NCBI GenBank assembly: GCA_038363925.1
Contig: JAQQWL010000005.1
Location: forward strand, 186,001 to 250,000
DNA: 64,000 nucleotides
Direction: 5' to 3'
Origin: Apiospora phragmitis
Taxonomy: Eukaryota > Ascomycota > Sordariomycetes > Amphisphaeriales > Apiosporaceae
Shown: in pieces, positions 12,249 to 24,405 of the stretch
How positions within the stretch are numbered: position 1 is the first letter of the stretch
How the letters are laid out: each line of letters opens with the position of its first letter
Translations under genes and position numbers: made by a program
The notes under the pieces: model-generated
Databases searched by the model: none
Told to the model about the DNA's origin: nothing
The model's input: only the letters and a program-made list of their open reading frames with translations

Positions 12249-15200
12249 AAGGAAAAAACGAAGATCGTAGATGAAGCAACGCGGTATTGGCTGGGAGAAC
12301 CAATCATCTGCTGTGTAAATGTCATATATGTCACGGGATATAAAATATATACTTATGGATACCACCAAAGCATCTATACGACTATGCCTAGAGCATTAGA
12401 AATGAAGGCGTTACATCCAACTTTTCGGAACGCACGAGTTCGTCATCTTTGCCTGGTTGACGATAATGGCAGTGGCTACATGTAACTATTAAGGCCGACT
12501 GGTTTGCTTGTTTATTTGTTTAGTTTGTGATGTTTATCGTCGCCGCGTAATCGGCTGGCGCTCACCTCCCTAGGGGTATAATGTGACGTGTCCGCTGCAG
12601 TGCCTCCGTAGACTGTGAGGCTGACTGGCTAGGCCTTGATAACCGACCAAACCCTCCGACATCCTATCGCGCTTATATAGTGTCTATGCCTGGCAAATAT
12701 GTATCCAGTTGGGAATGCTCGTTTTCCGGGGAGCTCCAGAGGGTGTAGGGCTGAAACCGCTATTGGATAGGAGGATGACATAGATAACGGGGGAAGTCTG
12801 TTCTTTTCTTCTTGTTTTCCTCCGGGTGGTCACTTGACCACATCTGCATGCCCTCTTAAACAGTCTGACCCTGACATGGCCCCAATAACAGCACACGCTT
12901 GTGAGACATTCCAGCTTCGATCGGAGGATCGGTTGGATAATACTGCATGTATGTCGTTGGAAATCCCTTGACAACGAACGATCGCCCCCCTCCAAAGTGC
13001 ACGGTTGGCACTGGGGGGTTAGGGTAGGGGGTGAAGATATCACGGCGATGATATCATACTAATAATGCTTGCTAGTAAAGTAAAGCCTTACAGGGCTGTC
13101 TGGAGCTTCAGCTCCCCCTTGAACAGCAACATCATCCTGTATGATGATCTACAGTCATACAAATGTCCATAGGGTAGTAGACCTGAGTCCATGCGCCAAC
13201 CAAGCAGGTCTTGCGCCTTACCTGGCAGCCTGGCAGGCAGCCTGCTGCTATTGGAGGAGGAGATGCAGATGTTGAGATCAGAAGGGGAGCCAGACGTATG
13301 CAAGCCGATGGAAAGAGGATTGAGGTATGTCATTATGTTCTACGAAGGCAACACCTTCTTCTTCTTCTTCCTTGCCCGAGTTTTATTTCTTGGTTTTCGG
13401 TTGTGTCGGCTTCTTTGATGCTGCCGGCGGGCATTCTCTTCCTGCTTCCTCTCAGGCAATATCGCGCAATTCTGCGCTGAGATCTGGGATTGGTCCAACG
13501 TGAGTCAACATATGCGGAATGATACCTTGGCCTGCATATTGTGGGGCCAGACCTCCGGTAATGCGGCGTTATATGATCTGCATGTATGCACATGCTGTAG
13601 GGACTAACGCCCCAAAAATTGCTGTGTTCCTCTCCCCGTCTGGCAATGATGCACCTCAACAGTGACCAGAGCAGGTAAAATGGACTCGCATTTGCGTTAC
13701 CTCTCTCGCTTGAATGCGAGAATGCAATGGAACAGGGTGCCGACTCCTTGGTAGGTGTCATTGGTGATGACAGAAGCAGTCAGCAGTCCTTGGCTGGGGC
13801 TTGTACGTATCAAAGATCATCACCCCCAAAGCAGGCTTCTTTCCGCCACCAGCCACACCTCGAACGGCAAGGAAGACGGGCCCAGCAAGCAGCAAGGAGT
13901 CAGCAAGGTAAGCAATCGCGATATCGAAATCCAACAAACATCCATCAACACCTTGTGAACCTAATGGCAGAGGCTAAGCACGAATTCCTTCGGGATTTAG
14001 GGGTTCGTTTGCGGCACATCACGCTTTACGAACTGACATCATAATGTCTTATTCTAGAAGATGTGTGTCGGTCCCTGAAAGGATTGACTCACTGATCAAT
14101 CCTGGCCTGACCACCAATGTCTCAACTGCATTTTGAAACACAATCGTTGAAGAGCTAACTAAGCTGCCCCGGCTAATGCTTTCCTCGGTTCGAATGATTC
14201 TGGGGATAATGATAAGCACATGGATGGGCTAAAAATATTCATTCTTGGCTTTCCAGCTTCCAAACCTACGTCAGAAGTAGTCAGAGCAAAAAAAGCCCCA
14301 TGACCGATTTTCCATGTTGTGCTAGGAAAACAGGCTGTCAGGGGCAGTCTAAGGTGTCCCGGTGTTCTTCTGTGGCTTGGGGAGCTGAAGGTCCGTTTCC
14401 GGTAGTCTGGCACCGTAGTGTGTCGATAGATAACAACAACACCCATCGGGATCCAAGAATCGCAACTCGGCACCAGCCGATATCCACAAAGACAACGGAT
14501 GGTGGCAAAATGCCCAGGAGTCTTTGTGGGCGCAGTCCGAATTTGGCCTGTTCTAGTTGAATAATGTGCCAGCACTATCAGATACTAGTCGCAGATCATC
14601 TCGATGACTGACAAGGCATGTCGGATGGACAGAGAAGAATTCAGATGGATATCACGAGAGAAGCTCTTCAATAGTATGAACATTGAATCGTCAATTGGTA
14701 TTCTTGATGGTATTAAATAAGTCGTAGTGGTATCTCTGTGCCCATGGCCTGTCTCCAATGCGGCCGGGCTGTGGTGTCGCCATCAAGTGTCTTCTTCTTC
14801 CTCTTCTCTCTCGCCCGCTCTATGCTTTTCCCTCTCCCAAAGTTGATATGTGAAAATACCAACTGATCATGAATGCTGTTGAAAACGACAAAATGGAAAA
14901 ATAAATATCCCTGAATGATGCTGCTAGCCCATCAAGCAAGCGCCCGTGAAAACGCCACGCCAAATAGAAAACCCCATCATCATGCGCCTTCGAGAAGAAG
15001 GTGCGACCGGTAGGCCAGCCAAAAAGATCCGTAGCCAGCCCTTCTCGTAAATGCCGCCGTTGCGCTATCGTCAGGAGAAATGAAACCTTCCAGATCGGCG
15101 CGCACCCTTAATTTTTTTTCTCTTCCAAACCCACCCAGTCTGCCGTATATCCCTAAGTTTCCCGTACGGTTCGTGACCAACCAAGAAAGAAACGCGGTGA

Positions 15201-15427
15201 AGCGGTCGTCGTGCGTCCGTCCTCTCCTAATTAATTATGTCACCGGTGGTCAGGTGTGTTCGTCATCATCGACCAACCCAACCACTTTTTTCTCCTTCTG
15301 CCAATGCCGATCTTCGTGCGGATTTTCCACTCTTCCCACCCTTCCCACCCCACGTAACGCGCGGGGCACTCAAGAAGCTCCAGAATAACTCATGGAAAGA
15401 TCAAACTTCCAAGGCCAATAAATTGAT
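12249..15427. other. 3.2-kb gene-free stretch
   Basis: I find no frame with conserved domains on either strand. The sequence is of mixed composition with short CT/GAA-rich patches (for example about 13350-13375 and 14788-14815). A lineage-specific small gene or non-coding transcript cannot be excluded. Confidence 0.45.
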
Positions 15428-16024
15428 TCAATAGTGGACGGGCCCGCCGTTGCTCCTCCGGCGCCTGCCCGTGCGCAGCTCGCGCTCCGTGTCCATCAGG
15501 CGGGTCTGCACCCAGGCCCGCATGGCGCGGTCCTGGCGCACCTTGTCGCAGTTGAGCAGCTCCGTGAGGGCGCGCTTGATGCCCTCGTTGACGTCGCAGA
15601 GCATCTGCTCGTCAGCAGCCATCTCGTACATGACCTCCTCGTCGAGGAGGGGGGCCAAAGGGCCGCAGAGGCCGCTGCTGCCGCTGCCGCTGCCGCTGGC
15701 GGGCGGGATCGAGGACCGGCGGCGGTGCTGTCGGCTCCGCGGGGGCGATAGCGAGGCGACCGAGGAGCCGTTGCTGCTGGTGCTGGAGATGGACGAGTTC
15801 GAGGAGCGCGGGTTCAGCATCCGCGTCGGGGACGTGGAGGGCGAGGTCACGGCTGTTGAGGAGGTGGTGTACAGTGGGCACAGCTCATGCATGTGCTGCT
15901 GCAGCTCGTCGTGCTGGTTCTGGAGGAGAAGGTATTTCTGCATGACGAAGTCGCCATTGTGGTGATATTGTTGCTGCTGCTGGGCAGCTCTGCCCAGGTG
16001 CGATTCAAGCGTGCCGCTATACAT
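15428..16024 (-). CDS. Uncharacterised Ser-rich fungal protein
   Basis: An uninterrupted frame of 198 residues starts at ATG 16024 and ends with TGA at 15428-15430. The N-terminus is Gln/His-rich and runs into a short predicted helical, coiled-coil-like segment (LLLQNQHDELQQHMHEL). A Ser/Thr/Pro-rich middle follows, with a basophilic-kinase-like site RRRSSIPP. The charged helical C-terminus (about residues 125-198) looks like the conserved part, with DEEVMYEMAADEQMLCDVNEGIK and RAMRAWVQTRL (shown in pieces). I do not recognise a named domain. No signal peptide or membrane segment is visible. The leader just upstream (16027-16060) is CAA-rich on the coding strand, as in many well-translated fungal mRNAs. 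The gene faces a very long gene-free region upstream. Confidence 0.65.
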   Translation of the reverse strand: MYSGTLESHLGRAAQQQQQYHHNGDFVMQKYLLLQNQHDELQQHMHELCPLYTTSSTAVTSPSTSPTRMLNPRSSNSSISSTSSNGSSVASLSPPRSRQHRRRSSIPPASGSGSGSSGLCGPLAPLLDEEVMYEMAADEQMLCDVNEGIKRALTELLNCDKVRQDRAMRAWVQTRLMDTERELRTGRRRRSNGGPVHY

Positions 16025-16926
16025 GGTTGTGCGGTGTTGTTGTTGTGGTTGAAGAGGTAGTTGTTACTTGAGTAGTAGTAGTAGTTGCAAGATACTCTAA
16101 TCTGCTGCGTGTTCCTAATTTAAGTACTAATAGCGAGCGCATCGGAGAGGTGATGTGGTTGTCGTTATAAGGTGACAATGGATTGCTGTGTGGCTGACAG
16201 CAGGAATGTGTCTTGTTGTCGTGGTGGTAAGCGGTGGTAGTAATAGTAGTAGTTGGGATGTGTGTATGCCATGAAACGACTTGGTAAAAAGGTAGATGGA
16301 TTTCCTGGGCGTCTTATCTTCTCTCAGGGAGGAGCGGACGATATAGTAATAAGAACAAAAATAATATGTTGTTCAGCTCTCGGCGGTGACGTGATAGCCC
16401 TGGGGGTACGTCTAGCAGTGTGTGGTGGTGTGTGGCCTGGCCTTTGTGGCACGGGGCGGGCTGAAAGGTCCTTGGGTTAAGTACTCTTTTTCTCGATCTG
16501 TCCGTCTCCCACTTATTACTTCTCTCGCTAGAACAGTTGCGCGTTGATTGCTCGGCCCTGTCGATCTCCTTATTGGGGATTGGGGGGTGGGCATTCGGAT
16601 ATGGGCCAGTTTCAGAGCGGCAGCAATTCGTTATCGCACGTGGCAGAGGGTGGTAGCAGGAGGTGACGCGGCCGCAATCACGATTTGATGTAGATCCCCA
16701 CACCGACAAAATAAGGTCGAATCGGGTGGTAAGGAGATTATGATGCAAAGCCCAGATGTTGTCTGTTTGTATTGTTGTGTGTGTGTGTGGGATGAAATGG
16801 ATTCTTGTTTTTCGGGTTGCCCAAGAGATGATGAGTTGGTGTGAGTAGCAATCAAGGCTGAGTTGATTGATATATTGGATGGGATGGGATACTATGGTTG
16901 GATGGATTTATATTTTATTCTCATTA

Positions 16927-16946
16927 GTGTGTGTGTGTGTGTGTGT
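16927..16946. repeat. (GT)10 microsatellite
   Basis: A perfect GT dinucleotide tract of ten units lies in the long upstream region of the unknown minus-strand gene. Confidence 0.95.
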
Positions 16947-16975
16947 GATAGAGTGACGAGCGAGCAAGCACTATT

Positions 16976-17003
16976 GACAGACAGACAGACAGACAGACAG
17001 ACA
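16976..17003. repeat. (GACA)7 microsatellite
   Basis: A perfect GACA tetranucleotide tract of seven units sits 30 bp from the GT tract. Together they make a compound polymorphic locus. Confidence 0.95.
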
Positions 17004-20000
17004 AATCGACCACGATAATCGATCGAAAAAGGGAGGCAGGGAAGGATGATGCGGGATGGATGCTGGATGGGTTTTATCTTCTATCGATCAGCTCCAAACT
17101 TGCAGGCCAGCGCGCGCGAAGCTAATGTAGGTAGGCAAGGCCCTGTCGCTTCCAGGCCTGGCTCCGGCTAGCTGTCCCAAATGCAACCTATGAGATCCGT
17201 TTCCAAATAACCTTTCCCCCTACGAATCTGGTGTGGTTGAGACGGCGGTGATGTGTGGCTACCCAACGGTGCGGCAGTTTTGATAAGACCAGGTCTGTCC
17301 AAGCGGGCAGGCGTGTGTGCGTGTGCGTGTGTGTGCATGCGCCAGCGTGTGCTGGTGATGGTGGAGAGGTAATGGTTCAGGTTCGCAGCAAGCTCTAGTC
17401 TAGCAGAGTCAGGCTAGCTGGCATCCGACTAGAAAGTTGGGACGGGCTCTATCTTCCAATTTATATACCACACTAGTCCAGTCCTGGCAGCAAATCCCGA
17501 CTCCCCCCGCCAGGTTAGATGCAGACGTGCTGTCGATTCTAGGCTGATAGTCACAGAGATAGTCGCGACGTTTGACGCTGCGACAGCAATTGGGTTTGAT
17601 GCTGATGATGTGGTACGATCGTAACGCTCTGCAACGGCCCTCCCCCCTCCCCTCCGAGTTCTCCGACTTCTAAGCGCGGCGGCGGGGGAATGGAATGGAT
17701 TTAACGAATGAATAATTCTTTATTAATGCAAAAGGCGATGGAGCTCACCGGTGGGGGGGTAAGAGGACCATACGATGCTCTCCCCATTGGGTGTCCATTA
17801 TGTTTGTATTACCTTACCTTACCTTGCCCCCTAAAAGAAAGTCTCCCCGACTCCCACCTCCCCCCTCATTTACCCCTTGGCTGAGTTTGCAACCTTCGAT
17901 CGTACTTCGTAGAACGCTCCAGCCTGAATGGGGCAAACATATTCGATAGCTCCCCAAGCTACTGGCCCGGCTGGTAGGTTGGTAGGGGGAAAAAAAGGTA
18001 AGACACAAACGGCGCCGTCGTTAGGTTAGATTTGTCCCAGCTTCAGCTTGAGCCTGGCTGAGAGAGGCGCACCACTGACGTTACGCCCACGAAATTTCCC
18101 TGAAATTGTTAACTTAATATTTCTCTCCCAAGTGTTACCGTACTAGAAGGGTCTAGACTTTTGGTGACGGAAAGTGCGAGAGAAAGGTCGAAGAAAACAA
18201 AACAACTGAACTGCCTCAGCATCCTCCCGGGCGTCACGATCAAGTGGCATCACTTGGCTCACGAGCAAAGAGGGCAAAAAACGCGCGGCTTGCATCGCCG
18301 AGAAATTCCTATTGTCTCCCCCCGCCCCCCCCCCTCCCCCCGACGAACTTATCCCGTTTCCATGACAAACAAGCTGTCTGGACAATTTTCGGACGCCCCA
18401 TGGGAATGTGGAATGTTACCATATGCAGCTGCAGAAAACTAACGGGGGCGACACGATAGACGAGGGGAACCCTTGAACAAGCCAATACGATCTCTGCTTT
18501 TCCCCAAGATGCCAAGCAGCAAACATCCGAGTGCAGTTCGTGCGGGGTTTAATAAGTTGCATTGTTAGATACTGTACAGTAGGCCAGATAGGTGACTGTC
18601 GTTTGATACGGTGCCCGGCGCAGGTCGGCCCAGAGTTCGGCCTTCTGCAGGCCAAGCTGTCAGAGCGGACAATGCAGCTGACAACGCAGCGCGGGCCACT
18701 CGAGCTCGAGCTGACAACGAACGAGCGGCATTCTCCTTGCGTCCCTCGAACCACCATCCAGACCCTGGGGCGCTTTCGACAGAAACACAAATAGCAAACC
18801 TTCGCCCAATGCTGCTGATGTCCAGTTTTATTTTTATTCGACGAAACAAATTTATGCTGCTTGACCGAAGGCTCATTACTCAACCTAGGACCTCCTCTGT
18901 TTCCGTCTCTGGCTCTGATTAACTAAGCCAAGATCGTCGTCAAAACCTCCCTGGTAAATCTTCACCGAGTCCCGGAATCCCAGAAAGCCTCACACGTGAA
19001 AAGTAACCACGAAATTTTGGTCTTGTCAGGGTCCTAGGAATCTTGGCATCTGTTTGACAACCTGAAGAAGGGTCGTATGCTTCCAGCTATGTTGTGCGGC
19101 TACAGACGTAGTCATGAATCGTCGCGGTGAAATCCGTCCGATACACGCTCGTCGGATATCATCAGACGACGACGGAAGCGAAGATGTACCAAAATAGGTG
19201 CTATCTTGCTACCGAGTAAGACTCGCCAAAATTGTATCATATGTAAATTCTCCGTTGCATCATAAAACGGGGGGAAAGTGTGCCAAGTAATAAGATGATA
19301 ACTTACGCTCTGTTCATGGGAAAAGTGTATCCGACCTTGACAAAAAGGGACTGCTCGTACCCTGCACGGGCGTGCAAGCCGTCGACGGACAATTCAGGGG
19401 CTGCCGGTAACTAGCACGCACCGCTAGAACGTCGCGACGTCACGAATTGGGGACGAAGGAACCGCCAGTGATGGAAGGTCTACATACTGTACATACGGCT
19501 GGCGTGAGAGCACCCACCTTGCCCGCGCTGTATTATCTCGATCCAGGGAACAGCGTTCCGCGACTACCATCGTCGTCCACGCCGTCTGCCCCCTAACATG
19601 CTTCGCTTCGCAAAGCCGGCTTTCGAACGGGCTTTGATATATATCTTGGATGAGAATGCCGGACTAGTTGATCGCGATCGTTATTGTGCCACGCGCTATC
19701 CACCGCTGGCTGCCTATCCTCAGCAGGAAGCAGCTGTATCGGAACTCTCGGCGCAGCAACATTCATGAAGGATAGCACCCCCAGCTTAGCCGTGTTGTTG
19801 ATCTGCATGCACCTGCTCACAACCGGCCCTCCTCCTCAAGGCGTGCCGCTGTGTATCCGCCAAGGAGAGCCTTGTGGAGATGCCTCCCGTCCCTTGCCCT
19901 GCTCCAGGCGAACCGTCCTAGGGGGCTACTTACCAGCTTGCTACGACGGCATCTATCCGGTGGCCCATCTCAGCCGCATGGGGCATCGTGATGGTTCCAT

Positions 20001-21695
20001 GAGCGGGGAGCAATGCTCCCAGATGTTCCACACCCCGGGATTTGACCTGGGCGAGAAGAAGAACAGGGGCCTGGTGGGGGATAATCATGCTTTAATCGGT
20101 ACGTAGATTTTATATACAAATATACGATTTTCTTACTATCAACTTACCTAAAGATGTAGATCCCATTCGCAGTCTAGTCCATAAAGGCATCCATTTCATG
20201 GCAATATCGCCTAGTGGCCCCCGAACCCCACCCGGGCCATCCGGGGGAGCTGCTCCCCGCATCTGACGGCTAGCGGGATCTTGGGGATATAATCCGGAGG
20301 TGAACGATGATCCCTGTTCGTCATGTCGAGCTCGTCGAAGAAGTCGCACAGAAGTGATGACCGAATACTAGTGTTCCTATTTCGCGAACCTGTGCCAATC
20401 AGCCCACCTCGTTCGGGCTCGTCTTACGACACCGTGAGGAAGCTTACCAAGAGACCGGCTGCCAACAGCCCAGCGTGGCAAATACTGTTTGTTGCTGCTG
20501 CTTTGCCTCTGATGCCGGGGGGAAGTTGGCTTCCACATCCGCGAAGCCCGTCAGCTGCTGCATCACGTCACATTTGCTTTTACCCAGTACTTGTGCAGCA
20601 GTAGCAACCGCCAAGCAGTTTCCGGCGATTCCGGGGGACCTTGGCGCTGGGGTAGGTAGGCCAAGGTGGAGAAGCAGCCATGGCACTGGCGTTTCTCGGC
20701 ACGCGTCATTCCTTTACGGCCCGTCCACGTGTAGCGAGCGCTGGGAGGAGTGCACGCATGGTCGGCCGAGGGACGGAGGAGCTGCGAGGTGGCCGGCATT
20801 GCGAGTTGATAGGTCCTCCACCTTATTCTCACGACGATGAAGATGTTGACGACGATGATTGAGCAGGAGGACGAAGAAGAACAAGAAGAAGAAGAAGACG
20901 AAGAGGGAGGAGGAGGAGGAGAAAAAGAAGGAAGAGGAGGAGGATGTCGAGTGCAACATCAGCCCGCTCGTGTGCCATTCCTGTATTAGGTCGTCGGGTA
21001 ATTCGAATGGCTCGTCCTCGAGGACGGGAAGAGCGAGGCAGCGGCATGGGTCCAGGACGTCGCGGAGCTGCTGGCGATTATGGCGCAGAGAAGGCAGGTT
21101 GCTGGTGCGTGCCTGCTTGGCGAATATCACGACTTGGCCAGGCTACAGATAGGCCTTGGAACGCAAGGCGTGAAAGTATGGACACTTTAGTGTGCGATAT
21201 TATTTGCACATTCACCGATTTTGGGCAAATGTGCGAGGATACAGACAAGGCTGCATGAGCAGGAAAGGAGTTTGGGTCAACCGCCCATAAGCCCAACTCT
21301 ATTGCTCACGTGGATGACTGGCAGTCGCCCAATGCTAAAAGGAGGCTCGACCAGGTGAAAATGAACTCTATACTCCAGAGCAGTTGCCAAAATGTGAACT
21401 GGTACTGGGATAGTTGCTTGGTTTGCTGGTACGTTAAAGCTGCTGCCTACCGGTAGTGGCCACGTTAGTACAGATCGGAACTCAGATTCGTGGCATCAAC
21501 AGGAAGCTCAAGGCATCTACGAAGACAACACCCATTGCTCTGTATGAATAAATTACTCTCGATCCTCAATTGGAACACGTTTTTAAGAAAGAAACACAAG
21601 TCTCTTGGTGATCTAGAGACTGACCGGCAAAAAAGCACCAACTCTTACCTCTTACTTCACCTCTACTTCAAGTACTTGATCATACCCAAAACGAA

Positions 21696-22790
21696 ATGTC
21701 AGAGCTCAAGTCCCTGCTTCACCGGCAGCCCCCCTCGGCCTGGGAGCTCTTCCTGCGCGCCCCCTGCCTCTTCCTCGCCGAGAAGCTCCATTCGCGGCAT
21801 CGCCGTCTCCGCCCCTAACCACACCGCCTGCGCTTTCTTCCGAGGCGGGGGCGGCAGCGGCCATTGCACGGCCCGTTCGCCTGGATTACGGGGTAGGGGA
21901 GGAGGAGGACGAGGAAGACCCCGTGTCCGTCGTCTGCATCTCGGACACGCACAACAACAACCAGATCCCACTGCCCGATGCCGACGTCCTCATCCACGCC
22001 GGCGACCTGACGCAGTCGGGCTCGCTCGCGGAGCTGCAGGCCGCCGTCGCCTGGCTGCGTGCGCAGCCGCACCGGCACAAGATCGTCATCGCGGGCAACC
22101 ACGACGTCCTGCTCGACCCCGGGGTGTGACTACAACCATCCGACGAAGTTAGAACCTGGTGACGTTGACGGTCGAGCCCGTCGCCGCCAGCTACGCGACG
22201 AGGAGCGCGCCCAGATCGACTGGGGCGGCATCAAGTACCTCTGCGACAGCAGCGCCTGGATCACCCTGACCGGGCGCAACGGCTACAACAGCTTCAAGGT
22301 GTACGGCAGCCCCCGCTCGCCGCGCAACGGGAACTGGGCGTTCCAGTACGCGCGCCTCGCCGACGGCGGCGGCGCCCAGTCTGGGACGGCAAAGATACCG
22401 GACGATACCGACATCCTCGTGACGCACTGCCCGCCACGGGCGCACCTATACCTGGACAAGAACCCCGGCTGCGGAGATTTGCTGCGGGAAGTGTGGCGCA
22501 TCCGGCCGGCCCGTAGTCCGGCGCAGCGGCCCCGGCTCCATGTGTTCGGGCACGTCCACGAGGGACACGGGCACGAGTGGGTGCCGTTCGACGCGCTGCA
22601 GCACGCGTACGAGCAGATGGTCGCGGCGGGCGGCGGGGTGTGGAATCTCGGCAAGGTGGCATGGGCTTCTACGATCTTCCTCTTCTTCCGCTCTGCGCCG
22701 GGGGAGGCGAGGTGCCAGATGGTGAACGCGGCCATGGTCGGGGGGCTACGGGACGAGGTTCGGCGGCGTCCGGTCAAGGTGTATATTTGA
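21696..22790 (+). CDS. Calcineurin-like metallophosphoesterase (MPPED/239AB-like)
   Basis: The start MSELKSLLHRQPPSAWELF is typical of fungal members. The metallophosphoesterase motifs follow in order: SDTHN (D-x-H), DVLIHAGDLTQSG (GD), IAGNHDVLLDP (GNHD), LVTHCPPR (H) and VFGHVHEGHG (GHxH). These are the residues that bind the two active-site metal ions. Two frame changes occur. The first is one base missing in the C run at 21812-21815. The second is at 22121-22124, where either one extra G is present or a short intron starts at GTGTGA (22125) and ends at CCAG (22190). With both treated as run errors the product is 364 residues. Members hydrolyse phosphodiesters or phosphomonoesters; the physiological substrate of this fungal group is unknown. 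No membrane segment is seen. Confidence 0.85.
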
Positions 22791-23375
22791 CGTCTTTGCC
22801 TTAATGTGACTGATATGCATGGTACAAGCAAGACAATCCATCCCCTACGCACCTAAGGGCACTAGAGATCACAAGCATCTCCCGTGCTTCAATGAAAGCA
22901 TATTTCTGGCCGGCGGGTTTCGCCCAAGCCCACTCATCGTCTGGTCCGGGAGCAATAGGCCTATGCATACATATTGGAAGTGGAAGGGAAGAGACTATAG
23001 TATCGACGGAACTGTGAGGGAACACGCCGTCGACCATTTCTCATATTCCCAACACAGAAATAATTAGCCAGAGCATAATGAACACGAGTCGATAAAGTCT
23101 GACTTGAAAGGTGGAAACGATAGACCAGGTCGCTTTTTGCTCGAACACCTTCTCGTGAAATCGGTGCGGCTTGCACAAAGTTCAAAAATTCGAAGAGAAG
23201 GATAGAGAATCTGACCGTGCCAGTGGTTGGGGACACACTGTCTCGCCAAGACCCCCCGGTACATACTTCCCCCCGCCCTAGATGCCATACTGGTAAAAGT
23301 AACTGGCATCAATCCCATGCTTCATATATAAAATAATTCACTCCTCAAAACGAAGCAAATCTCGGAGATTCGAAT
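22791..23375. other. Intergenic, racemase upstream region
   Basis: No coding frame was recognised. This is presumably the 3' flank of the phosphoesterase gene and the promoter of the racemase gene. Confidence 0.45.
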
Positions 23376-24349
23376 ATGTCTATCCAATTAGTCCGACCTA
23401 GTAGTAGACCCATCCGGATTCTCGTGTTGAATCCAAACTCCTCCCAGTCCATGACCGATGGCCTGAGACCCGTCATTAACTCTGTAGACCTGGGGCCTGT
23501 AAGTCGTCTCTCGTTCGTTATTTACTTATTCAGATCTCTTCGTCCCCCTATGAGGGATCATTCTTCCTCGCACGCATGCTAAAATTCTTCTTCTTCTTCT
23601 TCTTCTTCTTCTTCTTCTTCTTCTTCTTCTTCTTCTACTACTACTACTAATCCCCCCCATTATCAGAATACCGAGGTCCACACCTTCACAGCCCCGGCGC
23701 CGTCGCCAGCCAGCATCAACGACGCACAAGACATCATGGCCAGCTTCGGGGCCGCGTGGCAAAGCTTCAAAGAAAGCGGCGAGCCTAACGGACGGTGGGA
23801 CGGCGTCCTCGTGGCGTGCTTCAGCGTCCACCCGCTGGTGGGCCAGCTCGAGGCGCTCTTCCCCAGCGTGGCCGTGACCGGCATCTTCGAGGCCAGCGTC
23901 CTCACGGCCGTCTCGCTCGCGCGCCAGTCGCGCGACGAGCATTGGGGCATCGTCACGACTGGCAAGTTCTGGGAGGAGCACCTGAGCAGCGGGGTGGCCG
24001 AGTACCTCGGCGGCTCGGACTACCTGGGAAAACTCAGCACCTTTGCTGGTGTGGAGTCGACGGGTCTCAATGCCTCCGATTTCCACCACGGAGTAGATCC
24101 GGCCGTAGTCACCCAGAGGATCCGGGAGGCTACGGGGAGGCTGCTGGAAAGGGGGTGACATGCATCGTCATGGGCTGCGCAGGTATGGCCGGGCTGGAGG
24201 AGACCATTCGAAGCGCTGCCCGTGACAAATTCGACGACCGATTCGCATATGAGAGTCTGCATGTTATCGATGGCGTCCGAGCAGGTCTCGTACAGGTTGA
24301 CCAGATGGTAAAGAACTTCAGATTACGCCCACGACAGTCTGATCGCTAG
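23376..24349 (+). CDS. Asp/Glu/hydantoin racemase family protein (DCG1-like)
   Basis: Exon 1 (23376-23498) begins with the family signature ILVLNPNSSQSMT. A 168-nt phase-0 intron carries a long TTC repeat. Exon 2 starts at 23667. A missing G in the run 24151-24155 breaks the frame after GRLLERG. Restoring it gives VTCIVMGCAGMAGLEE and a 268-residue protein. Two cysteines in the expected places (LVACFS and VMGCAGM) match the two catalytic bases of the Asp/Glu racemase fold. The family includes hydantoin and allantoin racemases, and yeast DCG1 is linked to nitrogen catabolism by expression. The substrate here is unknown. The gene converges with the MFS transporter, whose stop codon is 56 bp away. 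Confidence 0.88.
23585..23647 (+). repeat. (TTC)17-(TAC)4 microsatellite inside an intron
   Basis: A perfect TTC tract (23585-23635) followed by four TAC units occupies more than a third of the racemase intron. It forms an unusually long pyrimidine tract just before the 3' splice site at 23666. Confidence 0.95.
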
Positions 24350-24405
24350 GCTTTGAATTGGTAAAGCAGTTTTTAGTAACAATAATAATACCCACTAAAT
24401 TACCC

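Larger units (their letters stand above)
16025..21695. other. 5.7-kb gene-poor region with microsatellites
   Basis: This region lies upstream of the minus-strand gene at 15.4-16.0 kb and of the plus-strand phosphoesterase. It contains the simple repeats listed separately and GA-rich low-complexity DNA at about 20865-20945. Frames between 19.6 and 21.2 kb show no ATG-started conserved protein. Minus-strand fragments at 20450-21100 have a faintly protein-like composition and might be a decayed or highly divergent gene. I cannot support a model. Confidence 0.45.

Noticed and set aside
13727..14575. Two open frames on opposite strands in the 12-15 kb gap
   Set aside because: Neither shows conserved motifs, and both have the residue bias of non-coding GC-rich DNA.
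19684..20106. 140-codon plus-strand frame with several cysteines
   Set aside because: It has no ATG at the start (TTG), no signal peptide and no recognisable domain; composition is not convincing.
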